Shown here piece by piece: positions 53,078-63,175 of a DNA stretch of 64,000 nucleotides. Location: positions 48,781,117-48,845,116 of the forward strand of contig OU862912.1 of NCBI GenBank assembly GCA_917880885.1, written 5' to 3'. The position numbers and the translations under genes were made by a program. The notes under the pieces were generated by a model. The model was given only the letters and a program-made list of their open reading frames with translations. It did not search any database and was not told the DNA's origin. The DNA is from Limnephilus marmoratus (lineage: Eukaryota > Arthropoda > Insecta > Trichoptera > Limnephilidae). Position 1 is the stretch's first letter. The number at the start of each line of letters is the position of its first letter.

Positions 53078-54105
53078 AGGCGGGTATGGGTACCGCCGCC
53101 CAGGGAATCATTTATTAACCAACACCTCTGCCATAGGTCACTCCAAGTGGTTCGCTACGTTTGGTGACATGGTAGGGGTGCCCGGGTTCATGGGGTGAGG
53201 TTTATCCGAGTCTTCGTAGAGGATGCGCCTGCCCACCAGCTGCATGGCAGGCCGGATCGCGAGAGAATGATTGAGGGAGTTCCTTTAACTTCTCCAGCTG
53301 TACTCTCTGGGAATATCACGTTACACCGCAGTGGGAGGCATGGATTCATACGTCCGTCATTCCTGGGTACACTAAACCCCGATTTCTACCCATCCCTAAT
53401 ACCCTTTTCATTCCCAAAACTTCCTTTCCCTAAAAAGACCCTCCATACAACATCTCCAAAGATGACATAGGCCCTGATAGAATTCTTTTTTCCTCAGAGC
53501 CTTCTGTATGCAGTACCGGATTATCCCTAAGGCAGAGTAGGCAACTGCCTAGGGGCCCCGCATCGGCTAGGGGCCCCGCGTCGGTAGTCGGAGGGAGTTT
53601 TTTTTCGATTTTTTTTATTTTTGGCAGCATTTTGAAGTAAAAAACGCGATTTTTGCTAAACAATTTCGGTGAATTTGTTATTACTCGTATAAAATGGTAA
53701 AAAAAACTCCCTCTGAAATCAAGATTTTGAGTTATGATGTTCACGAACTTCAGAAATGTTGTTTGCGAGAAAACCGATTTAAAATTTTTTATACTCGAAA
53801 TATACTTGAATCGAGCATGAGGGCCGATCGCTTGAAACACTGTACCTTCGTTAGTTTTGCTCCGATTTACTTGAAATTTTGACACAATACTCAATATACT
53901 GACATGTTTTACATTCAGAAACTTTTTAAAAAAACTTTTAAAACCTTCCCCCCCCCAATAGGGAGGCGTTTGGAGACCCCTTCAACCCCCCCCCCCCCCT
54001 CCCCCGTAAGTCCGCCATTGGTAAAGGGGCCCCGAGACGTGCATTGCCTACTGGCCCCGACTTGGTTAATCCGGCCCTGTCTGTATGGAGCTGATGTAAA
54101 AAAAG
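53078..54105 (+). mobile_element. SINE-B copy with a hAT element in its tail
   Basis: 5' end GGAGGCGGGTATGGGTACCG through GGCCGGATCGCGAGAGAATG to the tail GGCCCTGATAGAATTC...CCTCAGAGCC. It is interrupted after TCTGTATG by the hAT at 53511-54079. The tail then finishes GGAGCTGATGTAAAAAAAG. The open frame around 53195-53470 resembles those in other copies. Confidence 0.88.
53511..54079. mobile_element. hAT-type element, sister of the inner element at 39.4 kb
   Basis: Ends CAGTACCGGATTATCC and GGTTAATCCGGCCCTG; perfect 8-bp target duplication TCTGTATG (53503-53510 and 54080-54087). Compared with 39376-40212 it lacks about 180 bases near the left end and about 50 bases after the AAAACTCCCTCTGA block, and its C run is shorter. 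Confidence 0.9.
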
Positions 54106-54439
54106 TAAGATATTTTCAAATATTGTCTGGTTATTCGTAACCAGTGAATGTTTGTCTTTCTTAAAATAAAAAAAAAATATATATCCTTACCTATGTTTTT
54201 ATTTTTAACTTTATGAACCCTCAAATTATAACATTTAAATATGAATATGTTTGTACCATGTTGATCGAAAAATCCTCAAAGATGTAACGAAAAATCCTCA
54301 AACATGTAAAAAATAATTCAATGAATAAAGAAAACTTTTATAAAATATATATTTACATGAAGACAATATAAGCGAAACTCATTCGAAAATCTGGAAACAG
54401 AAAAATCAGAAAAATATATTGGCAATATAGTATAATACG
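54106..54439. other. Unassigned AT-rich sequence
   Basis: A short doublet (GAAAAATCCTCAAA at 54266 and 54289) is the only structure seen. Confidence 0.4.
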
Positions 54440-54700
54440 AGTAGGTAAAGTATATTTGCGGCACGTTCCAGAGCGGAAGATACTCTCAGTATCGCCCTGG
54501 TATAACGTTGCTTGCAATGGCTTTAGCGTGTTTGGTTACCAGATCTGAATAGCCAGGTACTTTCCCACCTTCCTCTTTCCCATCTCCATCCCATCCTCAC
54601 TACCTTCAGCCTCACAGCATACTCCAATTGAAGATGCCATAGTCTCACTGGACCAGACGGGAGTAGTTGGAGACTCTTGCGCGGTGCTCATGTAAAAAAA
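54440..54700 (+). mobile_element. SINE-A body, head missing
   Basis: Starts near TATATTTGCGGCACGTTCCA, includes TAGCGTGTTTGGTTACCAGA and GATGCCATAGTCTCACTGGA, and ends GCGGTGCTCATGTAAAAAAA. The 3' terminus ATGTAAAAA matches the last bases of LINE-J and SINE-B. Confidence 0.8.
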
Positions 54701-54899
54701 GTGAAATCACTTCCATATTGCAGTTCACGATTCCTTTAAATTTCTTGATTCTCCTTGTACCAATTCTCAGCATCTCCTTTCGTTTGTTGTTCAATAAAAA
54801 TACATTTACTGTATATTTTAAATACTGTTTTAGCCTTCCAATCTTTAAAACATTTTTGGAATTTCGGAAAGTTTCCCATTTTCAAATTTACTTCCTTCT

Positions 54900-55430
54900 A
54901 TCCCCTACCGTTACTATGTCTCCTTTGCAATCCCTCCCTCTGCCATTCCTCGTCCTCCATCCCTTACCCTCACCCTCTCCTGTGTGTCCTTTCCCATGCG
55001 CCCTCGTTCCACTGTCGCAACCCTCACTCCTCTTGCGTTTCTTTCCACCTTCCCATCATCCCTGCTTTCTCCCCTTCCTCGAACTCGTACCTCGTTGATA
55101 TTCCCAATCCCAAATTTCCCTTTCCCCTCCCTCCATCCCTCCTTGAAACTAAATGAAAAACATACATATCCAACAACTCGCACTAATTGTAATTTTTTTT
55201 ACAAATTTCATGACGCCAGAGCTCACTACTATATATAGAAAAATTCACGGATGTGCGCATAACAACTCACCAAAGTTTCATCGCTATCGGATGAATGCCA
55301 AAAGAAATAATTTAATAGCGTTAGAGCTCACCACAGAAACCATCGCGGGCATGCGCACGACAAATCTCCAAATTATCATCGTAATCGTATGAATGCTTTA
55401 GGTACATAAACATTCGTTTTTAAATAAAGA
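54900..55430 (-). mobile_element. Non-autonomous Helitron, 3'-truncated, with pyrimidine core
   Basis: 5' end (minus) A|TCTTTATTTAAAAACGAATG near 55430, then GTGCGCATGCCCGCGATGGT and GTGAGCTCTGGCGTCATGAA blocks shared with 25996-26464. The pyrimidine core is 54985-55140. No hairpin or CTAG is found at the left side. Confidence 0.6.
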
Positions 55431-55434
55431 TTAT

Positions 55435-55727
55435 TTTTACATTAGCCAGGGGGGGCAGGAGAAATTTCCACAGGAAGCCCTGAGGTAGGTGTCCAGGAGT
55501 GATGGACATATGAATCCAATCCTCCCACTGCGCTGCAAGGCGATGTGTCGAGAAATTATGGCTGGAGAGAATAAAAGACCACCTTCAACCAGTCTCTCTC
55601 TCTCGATTATACCCACTATGCAGCAGTTGGGCAGACGCATCGGTCACCAAAACCTGGATAAACCTCACCCCATGAACCCGGTTACCCCTGCTAAGTCAAC
55701 AAACGTAGCGAACCCCTTGGGGTGACA
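55435..55727 (-). mobile_element. SINE-B copy, tail damaged
   Basis: Has the GGTTCATGGGGTGAGGTTTA, GGTTGAAGGTGGTCTTTTAT-like and CAGCGCAGTGGGAGGATTGG blocks on the minus strand. The purine stretch and hairpin near the tail are mostly deleted. Confidence 0.75.
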
Positions 55728-55784
55728 GCATTTATATGAAAAGCATTAATATAATTATAATTTAATTCTTCATTCATTATTAAA

Positions 55785-56145
55785 ATAATTTTCCTCAGGG
55801 CGTATGCTATCTTTGGCGATGCTGTTTGGAGAGACTTTTTAGGTGAAGAAAGAGAAGAAGTTCTGGGAAAGAAAGGGATACCCGGGGTTGGTAGGAATCT
55901 GGGGGAGTGTGTCCAGAAGTGAGGGACGTATGAATCCATCCCTCCCACTGCGGTGCAAGGTGATGTTCCGAGAGAGTACGGCTGGAGAATCAACCAACCA
56001 ATCCCTCAACCATTCTCTCCCGATCCGGCCTGTTATGAAGCTGGTGGGTAGACGCACCCGCCGCCAAGAACCAGATAAACCCCACCACATGAGCATAGAA
56101 TATTATAGGGCACCCCTGCTATACCCGCCTCCCAAATTGAGTCTT
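55785..56145 (-). mobile_element. SINE-B copy
   Basis: From the remaining hairpin arm (AATTTTCCTCAGGGCG at 55786) to GGAGGCGGGTATAGCAGGGG (minus strand, about 56115-56135). An internal deletion joins the 5' end directly to the GGGGTGCCC region. Confidence 0.8.
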
Positions 56146-56785
56146 TCGGAAGACTACGGTTTCTTTTTAAATAATAGGTCGCAAAATATACCTACTGATT
56201 ATCGTGTTGTAGTAATAAAGTCCTTATATGGTAATCACTGTCGTGATGCGAAATCAAAATGGGGAGAAGAGGACGCATATAAAGGTCCCAGCAATACAGA
56301 TCTAGTCACTAAAAATAACTAATCGCCCTTCAAGCAACGTTTTAATTCGGAATGATAAGTCTCAAAAAAATCCCATACCAATTTAATAAATATTACGTGC
56401 GCATCGCCGCCGGGTTGATTAGAGTCCGCAACACATTGGCCAGTCGTATTGGCACTTTCATATTCTATTAATAACTTTACAGTCGTCCAACCAAAAACTT
56501 GAACAAATAAGCGGCAACGTTGCAAGACGTTGGTTTGTCATCAACATGAAAATGAATATATAATTGGACGCTACATTGTGGACCAAATTGAAGAAAATAT
56601 ACGCAGGATGCCTCACTGCATTGAATATGAAAGGAGTTCGGATCGGTGGAACTTTGAAGGGCGTTTTTTTCGTTTTGTATATTTTTAAAATCATTATTTT
56701 TAAAAATATAAATACCTAGCTACAATCAAACACTTAAAAGCTAGTATATACTTTAGTTAAAGCTATGTAAAATTAAGTCCTTCAG
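56146..56785. other. Unassigned; short SINE-A remnant
   Basis: 56295-56365 (ACAGATCTAGTCACTAAAAA, TTCAAGCAACGTTTTAATTC) is a worn minus-strand SINE-A piece. The remainder has no recognised feature. Confidence 0.5.
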
Positions 56786-56834
56786 ATAGACGCAGTAATG
56801 TCGATCTGATGAAAGGACGCAGCAATGATAGCGG

Positions 56835-56905
<71 letters not shown>
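56786..56905. repeat. Element end plus TA microsatellite
   Basis: GGACGCAGCAATGATAGCGG (56815) is the inverse of the sequence beside the TA tract at 48176. TA runs at 56840-56872 and 56879-56906 flank ACCCTAATATATA, with TATATATTAGGGT behind, so the junction itself is palindromic. Confidence 0.7.
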
Positions 56906-56910
<5 letters not shown>

Positions 56911-59752
56911 GGTGGAGCGCGGATGTATGAACATTTTTTTTAAGATTCAGAGTTCTAAGAGGGGGGGATTTGTGCCTTATGTTAAAGTAAAAATACATGG
57001 GATTTTTCATTTCATTTGATTAAGATCTTCAGTCTCCGCAGTGACTTCAAAAATTTAAAATTAGGGTAAAAAAGTTTAAAGTTTATAAGGCGATACATTG
57101 TGATTAATTTAGTGGTTAGTAGGTGTTAAATGATAAACAACATATAATTAAGATATTTATTAAGGCATTGCTGTAAAAAATAAAGAAATTTGAAACCAAC
57201 TCGGAAAAATTATACATTTATTATTTAGGTTTAAAATCCTTTTTATTTTCAAATTTAGGCATTAGATTTCGCGATTCCAGCTTGGCATTTATTGCACCTA
57301 ATCGCGACTTTCTTATCCACTGAGAAATGGAAACCTCCATTGTATTCTTTAAGAGGAATATAAACGCTAGAAATATTTCGATTCTCACGCCTGCAAAATT
57401 TTAAAATCGAGCGTCTTATTTGCACGAGGCAAGTGAGCGAAAAAGTGGTTTTTATTTATTTTGTGCATAATTTTATAAGAACGAAAAAAAGTTAGAACAT
57501 AGATAAAGTCAAAAATAGTCTTAGCCGTAAAGGGGTATTTTTTAAAAATTGTTACTTACATTACTTCATAGTTAAGTCACGAGAAAACATTTTTTTTAGT
57601 GGTTTACGCTTATATTTTTTGTTACGTAAATAATAATTTTATTGTAATTCCAATACACAGATAAAGTAGTTAAAGCTTCAATTTATCCGTAGCATATTTT
57701 TTGATGTTTATACTGTAAGCCGATTCGTCGTAAAGATTAATCAAAATAGTATCTAAATAGGATTTCACGTATATATTCATCTTAAAGCTCTTTCAACAGC
57801 TTGGGTATGGCAGGGAAGCCTTATAAACAATAGTTCGTTTTCACCATCAGATTCCACGACATTCTGAATTTCCTAGTCCAATAAGTTTTTCAAAATCGGT
57901 GGTTCGGTTTAGTTTTCCTGCCAATTTATTACATCGCTATATATAGAAGCATTACAATCTATTGATGGCACTTGAAACAGTCTAGGTGTTGGAGGTTGAG
58001 TTGTACTGCGTGCCTTTAGTAGGGCTGCCAGCTCTCTAACATATTTTTTATCATCTGTTATCATCGCAAGAAGAATCCCTTCAGGATGGCAAAGTAGCCG
58101 TTCCTTTGGATAAAAGGATCTATAATTTTTTTTAGAGTTTCTGGCAGGTAACTGGAGGCCTTAATAATATTGAACAGGTAACACGTGCCATCTTTGCATG
58201 ATGGTTTACTTTTAATTGAGAACCAAAACGGTGCGTAAACTTTGACCACAAAAGTAGCCAGAGTTTTCAAATTTTCAGATGGTTCTTCAGTAGATACATA
58301 CAAAGTAGTCTTCGGTGATCCAACGGGCTTATGATAGTTTTTTCTGGAGATTTATTGCCTAGGTCTTCTGGAAATTCATCTGAAACTACAGCCGAGACAA
58401 TTTTATACAAGTATTGTTGGTCTGGACTCAGATCTTTGGCCATTTCTGGTAGCATTTGACCTTCGATGCGTTCAAAATTTTTAACAGGCAGCTTTTTACA
58501 GGCTTACAGTGATTTTCCCAGTGGACCAATATAAGATTTAGGTCCCGGAGTACACACATCGAGATGAAAAAACAGATGTCTCAAAGGCAGTTCGTTAATG
58601 TGGAGTAAAAAAATTATCCACCGAAGTGGTTTTTGTAGCCTTTTCTCAAGCAGTCTTATAATTCCAGCATACTTTCCAGTATTAACATTCGTACCATCAC
58701 AATCAATTGCCATAAAATCTATCTTGGGAAACTTCTTTATGTAACAGAAACCCTGTTATCACGGTATCTATTCCTTTTGCTGTACCAACATCAGGTACCA
58801 CGTATCCCATGTAAATGGATCCCGGCTCTTGAATCAGTGACATAGGTTCCTATTTTCCGCTGATTACCATTACCCAAGACGTTCTTTGATCGGTCAAAAA
58901 AGTTTGCTCTTGTTTGGGAACCTTTTTATCCTTAGGATATATACATTGAGCGAATGCTTTGTACTTGCATACTGAAATATCAAAAAGTATCTAAATGCTT
59001 TTCTGAAAACTATTTAACTTGTCCAGGGAGAGCCTCTTGATAGACTTGAGTAGATTTTTGCACTTTAAATGATATACTTTCAACATTTGAACGATCCTTG
59101 TTCGCGTCAATGTAGGAATAGATGCAGTGTGCCATATATTTTCAATTTCGACATTACTATATCTGCTACCTCACCAAAAATTGGTTCTTTTGCAGTTTCT
59201 GATTGCAATTTCAGTTGATGTCTCGTCCACTCATAATAGTATTTTACTGCATCTTCGTAAGTAGGTAGAAAGTTCTCTTTCATCTCACAAACATCACCAA
59301 ATAGAGGACATTTGAATACACTCCGAGTTCTTTGCATAGTTGCCATGTAAGAATATTGAACGTAATTTTAACGATGAACGAGCGTGCAACTGATCCGAGA
59401 TTCGAACAAATAGAGCAAGCAAGCTAAGTATCACCTCCCGCGCTTCCTCTCTCCCCTTTATTTAAATTATAAAACACAAATTCGAACTTCTTTTTATTTT
59501 GTGTTTTATTTATATTTATACCAAGTAAACTTTCTTGATAAAAATTAGTACGTTTATTCAAAAATATCGCACATAAACATGACTTCCAATTAGAGTGAAA
59601 AACCGACTATTTTCGTAAATTCAATGCCATTGCGGAGGCAGTTACCCTAAAAAAAATTGAATAATATTTTAAATGGCTTAAATTAAACCTAAAAGGCACC
59701 AAATTTTGACTCTTACATTACCGTCCAGTGAAAAAAAAGAATTCACTCCTAC

Positions 59753-59757
<5 letters not shown>
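56906..59757 (-). mobile_element. Decayed DNA transposon inserted in a TA microsatellite
   Basis: Diverged TIRs: TTAGGGTGGAGCG at 56907 and, on the minus strand from 59756, TTAGGTAGGAGTG. Both continue into a TAAGAG...ATTTG.TGCCTT.T.GGTTTAA-like block about 60 bases inside. Both outer sides are TA microsatellite. Inside, minus-strand protein remnants span 59346-57900. Its superfamily is not identified. Confidence 0.55.
57900..59346 (-). pseudogene. Transposon-associated protein of unknown superfamily, several breaks
   Basis: Readable pieces in order: an N-terminal part from the ATG at 59346 (CPLFGDVCEMKENFLPTYED, then AVKYYYEWTRHQLKL); NGNQRKIGTYVTDSRAGIHL near 58850; AIDCDGTNVNTGKYAGIIRL and LPLRHLFFHLDVCTPGPKSY (58713-58504); LSPDQQYLYKIVSAVVSDEF (58455-58380); STEEPSENLKTLATFVVKVY then APFWFSIK (58300-58200); RNGYFA near 58100. 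The parts are separated by frameshifts and stops. The wording reminds me of a widespread family of uncharacterised arthropod proteins, probably transposon-borne; I cannot name it. Confidence 0.6.

Positions 59758-59848
<91 letters not shown>
59757..59848. repeat. TA microsatellite
   Basis: About 45 TA units with a single G interruption near 59786. It borders the transposon at its left and a SINE-B tail at its right. Confidence 0.9.
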
Positions 59849-59849
59849 A

Positions 59850-60285
59850 ATTAGTTCCACAAAGGAGGAAAACAGTTCTCCTCAGGACCTAAGACATCTT
59901 TGGGGATGCTTTGATTAGGGTCTTTTTAGGAGAAAAAGTTCTGGGAAGGAAAAAGATATGAAGGTTGGGTAGGAATCTCGGGGTCAGTGTATCCATGAGT
60001 GACGGACGTATGAATCTACCCCTTTGCGGTGCAAGCCGATGTTCAGAGAGAGTCCTGCTGAAAAGATCAAAGGGTCTCTCTCAACCAGTCTCTCCCGATC
60101 TGGCCTGCCACGCAGTTTGGACAGGCGCATCCACCGCCAAGACATGGACAAACCTCACCCCATGAACTCAGGCACCCCTGCTAAGTTACCAAATATAGCG
60201 AGTCACTTGGGGTGACCTACGGCAGATGTATTGGTTATCAAATTGCTTCTCCTGCCTTCAAATATTGGACATCACGTATTCTCCA
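59850..60285 (-). mobile_element. SINE-B, near full-length copy
   Basis: Tail near 59855-59890 (hairpin partly lost: GGAGGAAAACAGTTCTCCTC), then the whole family order up to CTACGGCAGATGTATTGG at 60220-60238. Confidence 0.8.
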
Positions 60286-60666
60286 GATGCTTCTTTCTCC
60301 ATCCATTAATTCTGTAAGGGTCCCTTCCTGCTCCCTTGTCCATAATCATTGTTCCATCATGATGACCAGTGATGTCCCACGTGATGGCCTGCGAGCCGTT
60401 TCGTACTACCCAATCTATATATGAATCCCTGTTTCCCTTGGTCACGCCATAAATTCAGACTTTAACCATTTCATTCATCTTTTTTTTAAGTTTTTTAATA
60501 CCTTGTAGAAGGTTCTTACGGAAAGAAATATGCGCAGAAAAACAGGTAATTTCAGAAAACTTAACCACTGTTTTAACTTCGCACATTTGACAGTTCGCAC
60601 TTTTGATGAAATTGAATTTAGCAGGCAGCTGTTTTTTTTTGTATTAAAAGAATTGTCTATGGATTT
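60286..60666. other. Unassigned sequence
   Basis: No recognised features. Confidence 0.4.
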
Positions 60667-60885
60667 TTAACCCTTTGAGGAGTATTGCCGCACGTATGCG
60701 GCAGCACTCGGACGAATAGAGTATTGTCGCATACGTGCGGCAGCACGATTTTATTTAGTTTTTTCTATGCCGTGTTGATAATTTCGATTAAATTATGATT
60801 TATAGATAATACAAATATATTTGTCAAACATTTTTAGATGTTTTTACAAAAATTATTACGTATTTCACGTTACAGATTACGTAAT

Positions 60886-61290
60886 CCAGTGGCTCTCAAC
60901 ATTTACAAAGTAAAAGTTATCAAAAATTTTAATTTATTTATTTATATAGAAATAAATGTACAATAATGAAGGGATTATACTAAAAATAAAAAGTGGACTA
61001 ATCCAGTGGCTCTCAACATTTTACAAATAAAAAGTTTTCAAAAATTTTCATTAATTTATTTATATAGAAAGAAATGTACAATAATAAAGGGATAATACTA
61101 AAAATAAAAAAGTGGACTAATCCAGTGGCTCTCAACATTTTACAAAAAAAAAGTTTTCAAAAATTTTCATTAATTTATTTATATAGAAAGAAATGTACAA
61201 TAATAAAGGGATAATACTAAAAATAAAAAAGTGGACTAATCCAGTGGCTCTTAAACATTTTACAAATAGTGTTTTCAAAAAATAAAGCGC
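60886..61290 (+). repeat. Left tandem array inside the piggyBac-like element
   Basis: Four units of about 119 bases, each starting near CCAGTGGCTCTCAACATTTT (60886, 61013, 61132, 61251), with ATAGAAAGAAATGTACAATA and ATACTAAAAATAAAAAGTGG inside. Neighbouring units 2-4 are almost identical; the first is more diverged and the last incomplete. Confidence 0.9.
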
Positions 61291-61412
61291 AGTCGTCAAG
61301 CACTTTTGTTCAGTTTCAGGAATCAATTCCAGTTCGCTTCCAGGAATCCATCGTGCCGGGGCATACGGCGTAGCAACAGTAGAGCGCTACCGTTGCTACC
61401 GTAGGTAGAACA

Positions 61413-61553
61413 CGTAGGAGATGTTTTGTGTGCAGTAATTCCAAAATTCGTCCAGTGCAAAGGAAGGACACAAAATTTATGTGTGTTGGATGTAATGTTC
61501 CATTATGCATGTATCCATGTTTTGAGGAATACCACACGAAAAGAATATTTTAG
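61413..61553 (+). pseudogene. C-terminal Cys-rich domain of piggyBac-like transposase
   Basis: 47 codons ending in TAG. C4, C7, C24, C27, C32, C36 and H41 give the CX2C...CX2CX4CX3CX4H pattern of the piggyBac C-terminal cross-brace domain that binds the transposon end. Residues 22-41 read FMCVGCNVPLCMYPCFEEYH. The catalytic DDD core is absent; upstream sequence (61300-61412) is not readable in one frame. Confidence 0.8.
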
Positions 61554-61584
61554 CTAGTAATTTAAATCTAACATTATTCGCATG

Positions 61585-61985
61585 TTGAGAGCCACTGAAT
61601 TTATACCTTATTTTTATTTTTAGTATTATGTTTTTATTACTGTACATTTCTGTTTTTATAAATATTTTTATTAAAAAAAAGAAACTATTTGTAAAATGTT
61701 GAGAACCACTGAATAAGTCCACTTTTTATTTTTAGTATTATCCCTTTATTACACATTATATTTATTTTTATATAAGTAAATAAAAAAATTAAAAATTTGA
61801 AAACTTTTTATTTGTAAAATGTTGAGAACCACTGAATTTATAATTTATTTTTATTTTTAGTATCATGTTTTATGACTTTTTATTAGGTACTGTACATTTC
61901 ATTTTTTATAAAAAAAAAATTTTCGCAACACTATTTGTAAAATGAGAACCACTGAATTTGTCCAACTAAATTTACGTAATGCTTA
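61585..61985 (-). repeat. Right tandem array, inverted relative to the left one
   Basis: Units starting near GTTGAGAGCCACTGAATTTA (61585), GTTGAGAACCACTGAATAAG (61699), GTTGAGAACCACTGAATTTA (61822) and GAGAACCACTGAATTTGTCC (61943), on the plus strand. They are reverse complements of the left units and more diverged among themselves. Confidence 0.85.
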
Positions 61986-62183
61986 CTTATTCAATAAGAA
62001 AAGGTTATATATAGTAATAAAAAAGCTCCGAAATTAACTTGTGTAGTAAAGCAAGGTAAGAAGATAATTAATAAAATCGTTTAAAAAATTAAGAAAAACT
62101 TGAAAAATAACTCACTCCCACGATGTAGATGACAAAAAAATAACTCACTAATCAAAGGGTTAAAATTATAGATATTTTAAATA

Positions 62184-62459
62184 GGGGGTCGTCCATTAAT
62201 CACGTGATGCTCGAAAGGGGGGGAGGGGTTCGGAAAAAATCACGAAACATCACGACGGGGGGGGGGGGGGGTATAATGAGATATCACGTGTATTTATTTT
62301 TCGTGATAATATTCTGAAAATTTCAAAATTCTTTGCATTAAAAAAATACACGTGATTTCGGGGGGGGGGGGGGGGTAGTCTAAAACCTCACCACATATCA
62401 CCACGGGGGGGGGGTTAAAAAGTTGCTAAAAAAACATCACGTGATTAATGGACGACCCC
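62184..62459. mobile_element. TA-flanked MITE with G-rich interior
   Basis: TIRs GGGGTCGTCCATTAATCACG (left) and the exact complement at the right (to 62459), flanked by TA (62182-62183 and 62460-62461). Three G runs of 10-15 bases lie inside at about 62256, 62359 and 62405. TA duplication fits Tc1/mariner-type, though the TIR wording alone does not settle it. Confidence 0.8.
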
Positions 62460-62539
62460 TAGGTACCTGTGTTAGGTACTAAATTTGATTGATCGTTCTT
62501 ATAATATACAAAATGAATATTTTTAATATACGAAATATG

Positions 62540-62764
62540 AAAATTAGAATAAAAAAATTGTAATGGGTGACACGCGAGCTGTTCGAAAACTGAATGTATT
62601 GCGACTGAATATATGGAACGCGGGAGGCGAGAGGGTGGGCTGGGAAGGTGGAAGGGGAACGCGGGAGGGGGTGCGGGAGGGGACGGGGACGCACGGGAAA
62701 GGACATGCAGGGAGAAACAATTTATTTCTTTGAATATGGCATTGCAACGTATGCCGGGAATTAG
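62540..62764 (+). mobile_element. Non-autonomous Helitron, 5'-truncated, purine core
   Basis: Shares GGGTGACACGCGAGCTGTTC, a GGGAGG-rich core (62620-62690), ACATGCAGGGAGAAACAATT and the hairpin GGCATTGCAACGTATGCC with 23966-24409 (complement). The end is TTAG|T where CTAG is expected. Confidence 0.7.
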
Positions 62765-62937
62765 TATAATATATTTTTTAAATGCGGTAAAAAACATTCA
62801 ACACTTTCAGTTCCATTTTGCAAAAGGGTTTAGTGGAAAACTTCAAGCTCTCTTCAAAGCTTTGAATCAGCCGCTCTAAATAATAAGATTTTTCTTATGT
62901 ATTTTTATAAAGACAAAATTTCACGGTTCGACCTTAA

Positions 62938-63171
62938 CCTCCTCAGACCCAGGGAAAAAACGTTTTGAATTCAATTTTGATTTGGTATATTTAAAAAACT
63001 ACATAAAATAATTTTATTAAAAAGTTTTTTTTGTTGCTCAATTTTTCAAGTATCATGTGTCTCTTATATGAGAAGCTGGGTCTCTAGCAACTAGTTTGAA
63101 TTAATAATAATCTAGGAATCATATCACTTTTTTTATGTCGCCCACCGAGGAGGGTCGTGGGTCCGGGGAGG
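62938..63171. mobile_element. 234-bp TTAA-flanked MITE (piggyBac type)
   Basis: Ends CCTCCTCAGACCC and, complemented, CCTCCCCGGACCC (11 of 13), with TTAA at 62934-62937 and 63172-63175. Its ends are different from those of the element at 60671, so it is a second TTAA family. Confidence 0.75.
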
Positions 63172-63175
63172 TTAA

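Larger units (their letters stand above)
60671..62159 (+). mobile_element. piggyBac-like element with inverted internal arrays
   Basis: Ends CCCTTTGAGGAGTATT and ATCAAAGGG with TTAA on both sides (60667-60670 and 62160-62163). TIR match CCCTTTGA is 8 bases. GCCGCACGTATGCGGCAGCA (60688) and its variant GTCGCATACGTGCGGCAGCA (60727) form a subterminal inverted pair. The element holds two inverted tandem arrays around a small coding remnant. Length 1,489 bases. Confidence 0.82.

Noticed and set aside
60886..61985. CRISPR-like array of regular repeats
   Set aside because: Units are 119-base direct tandem repeats without unique spacers, in two inverted blocks inside a TTAA-flanked transposon.
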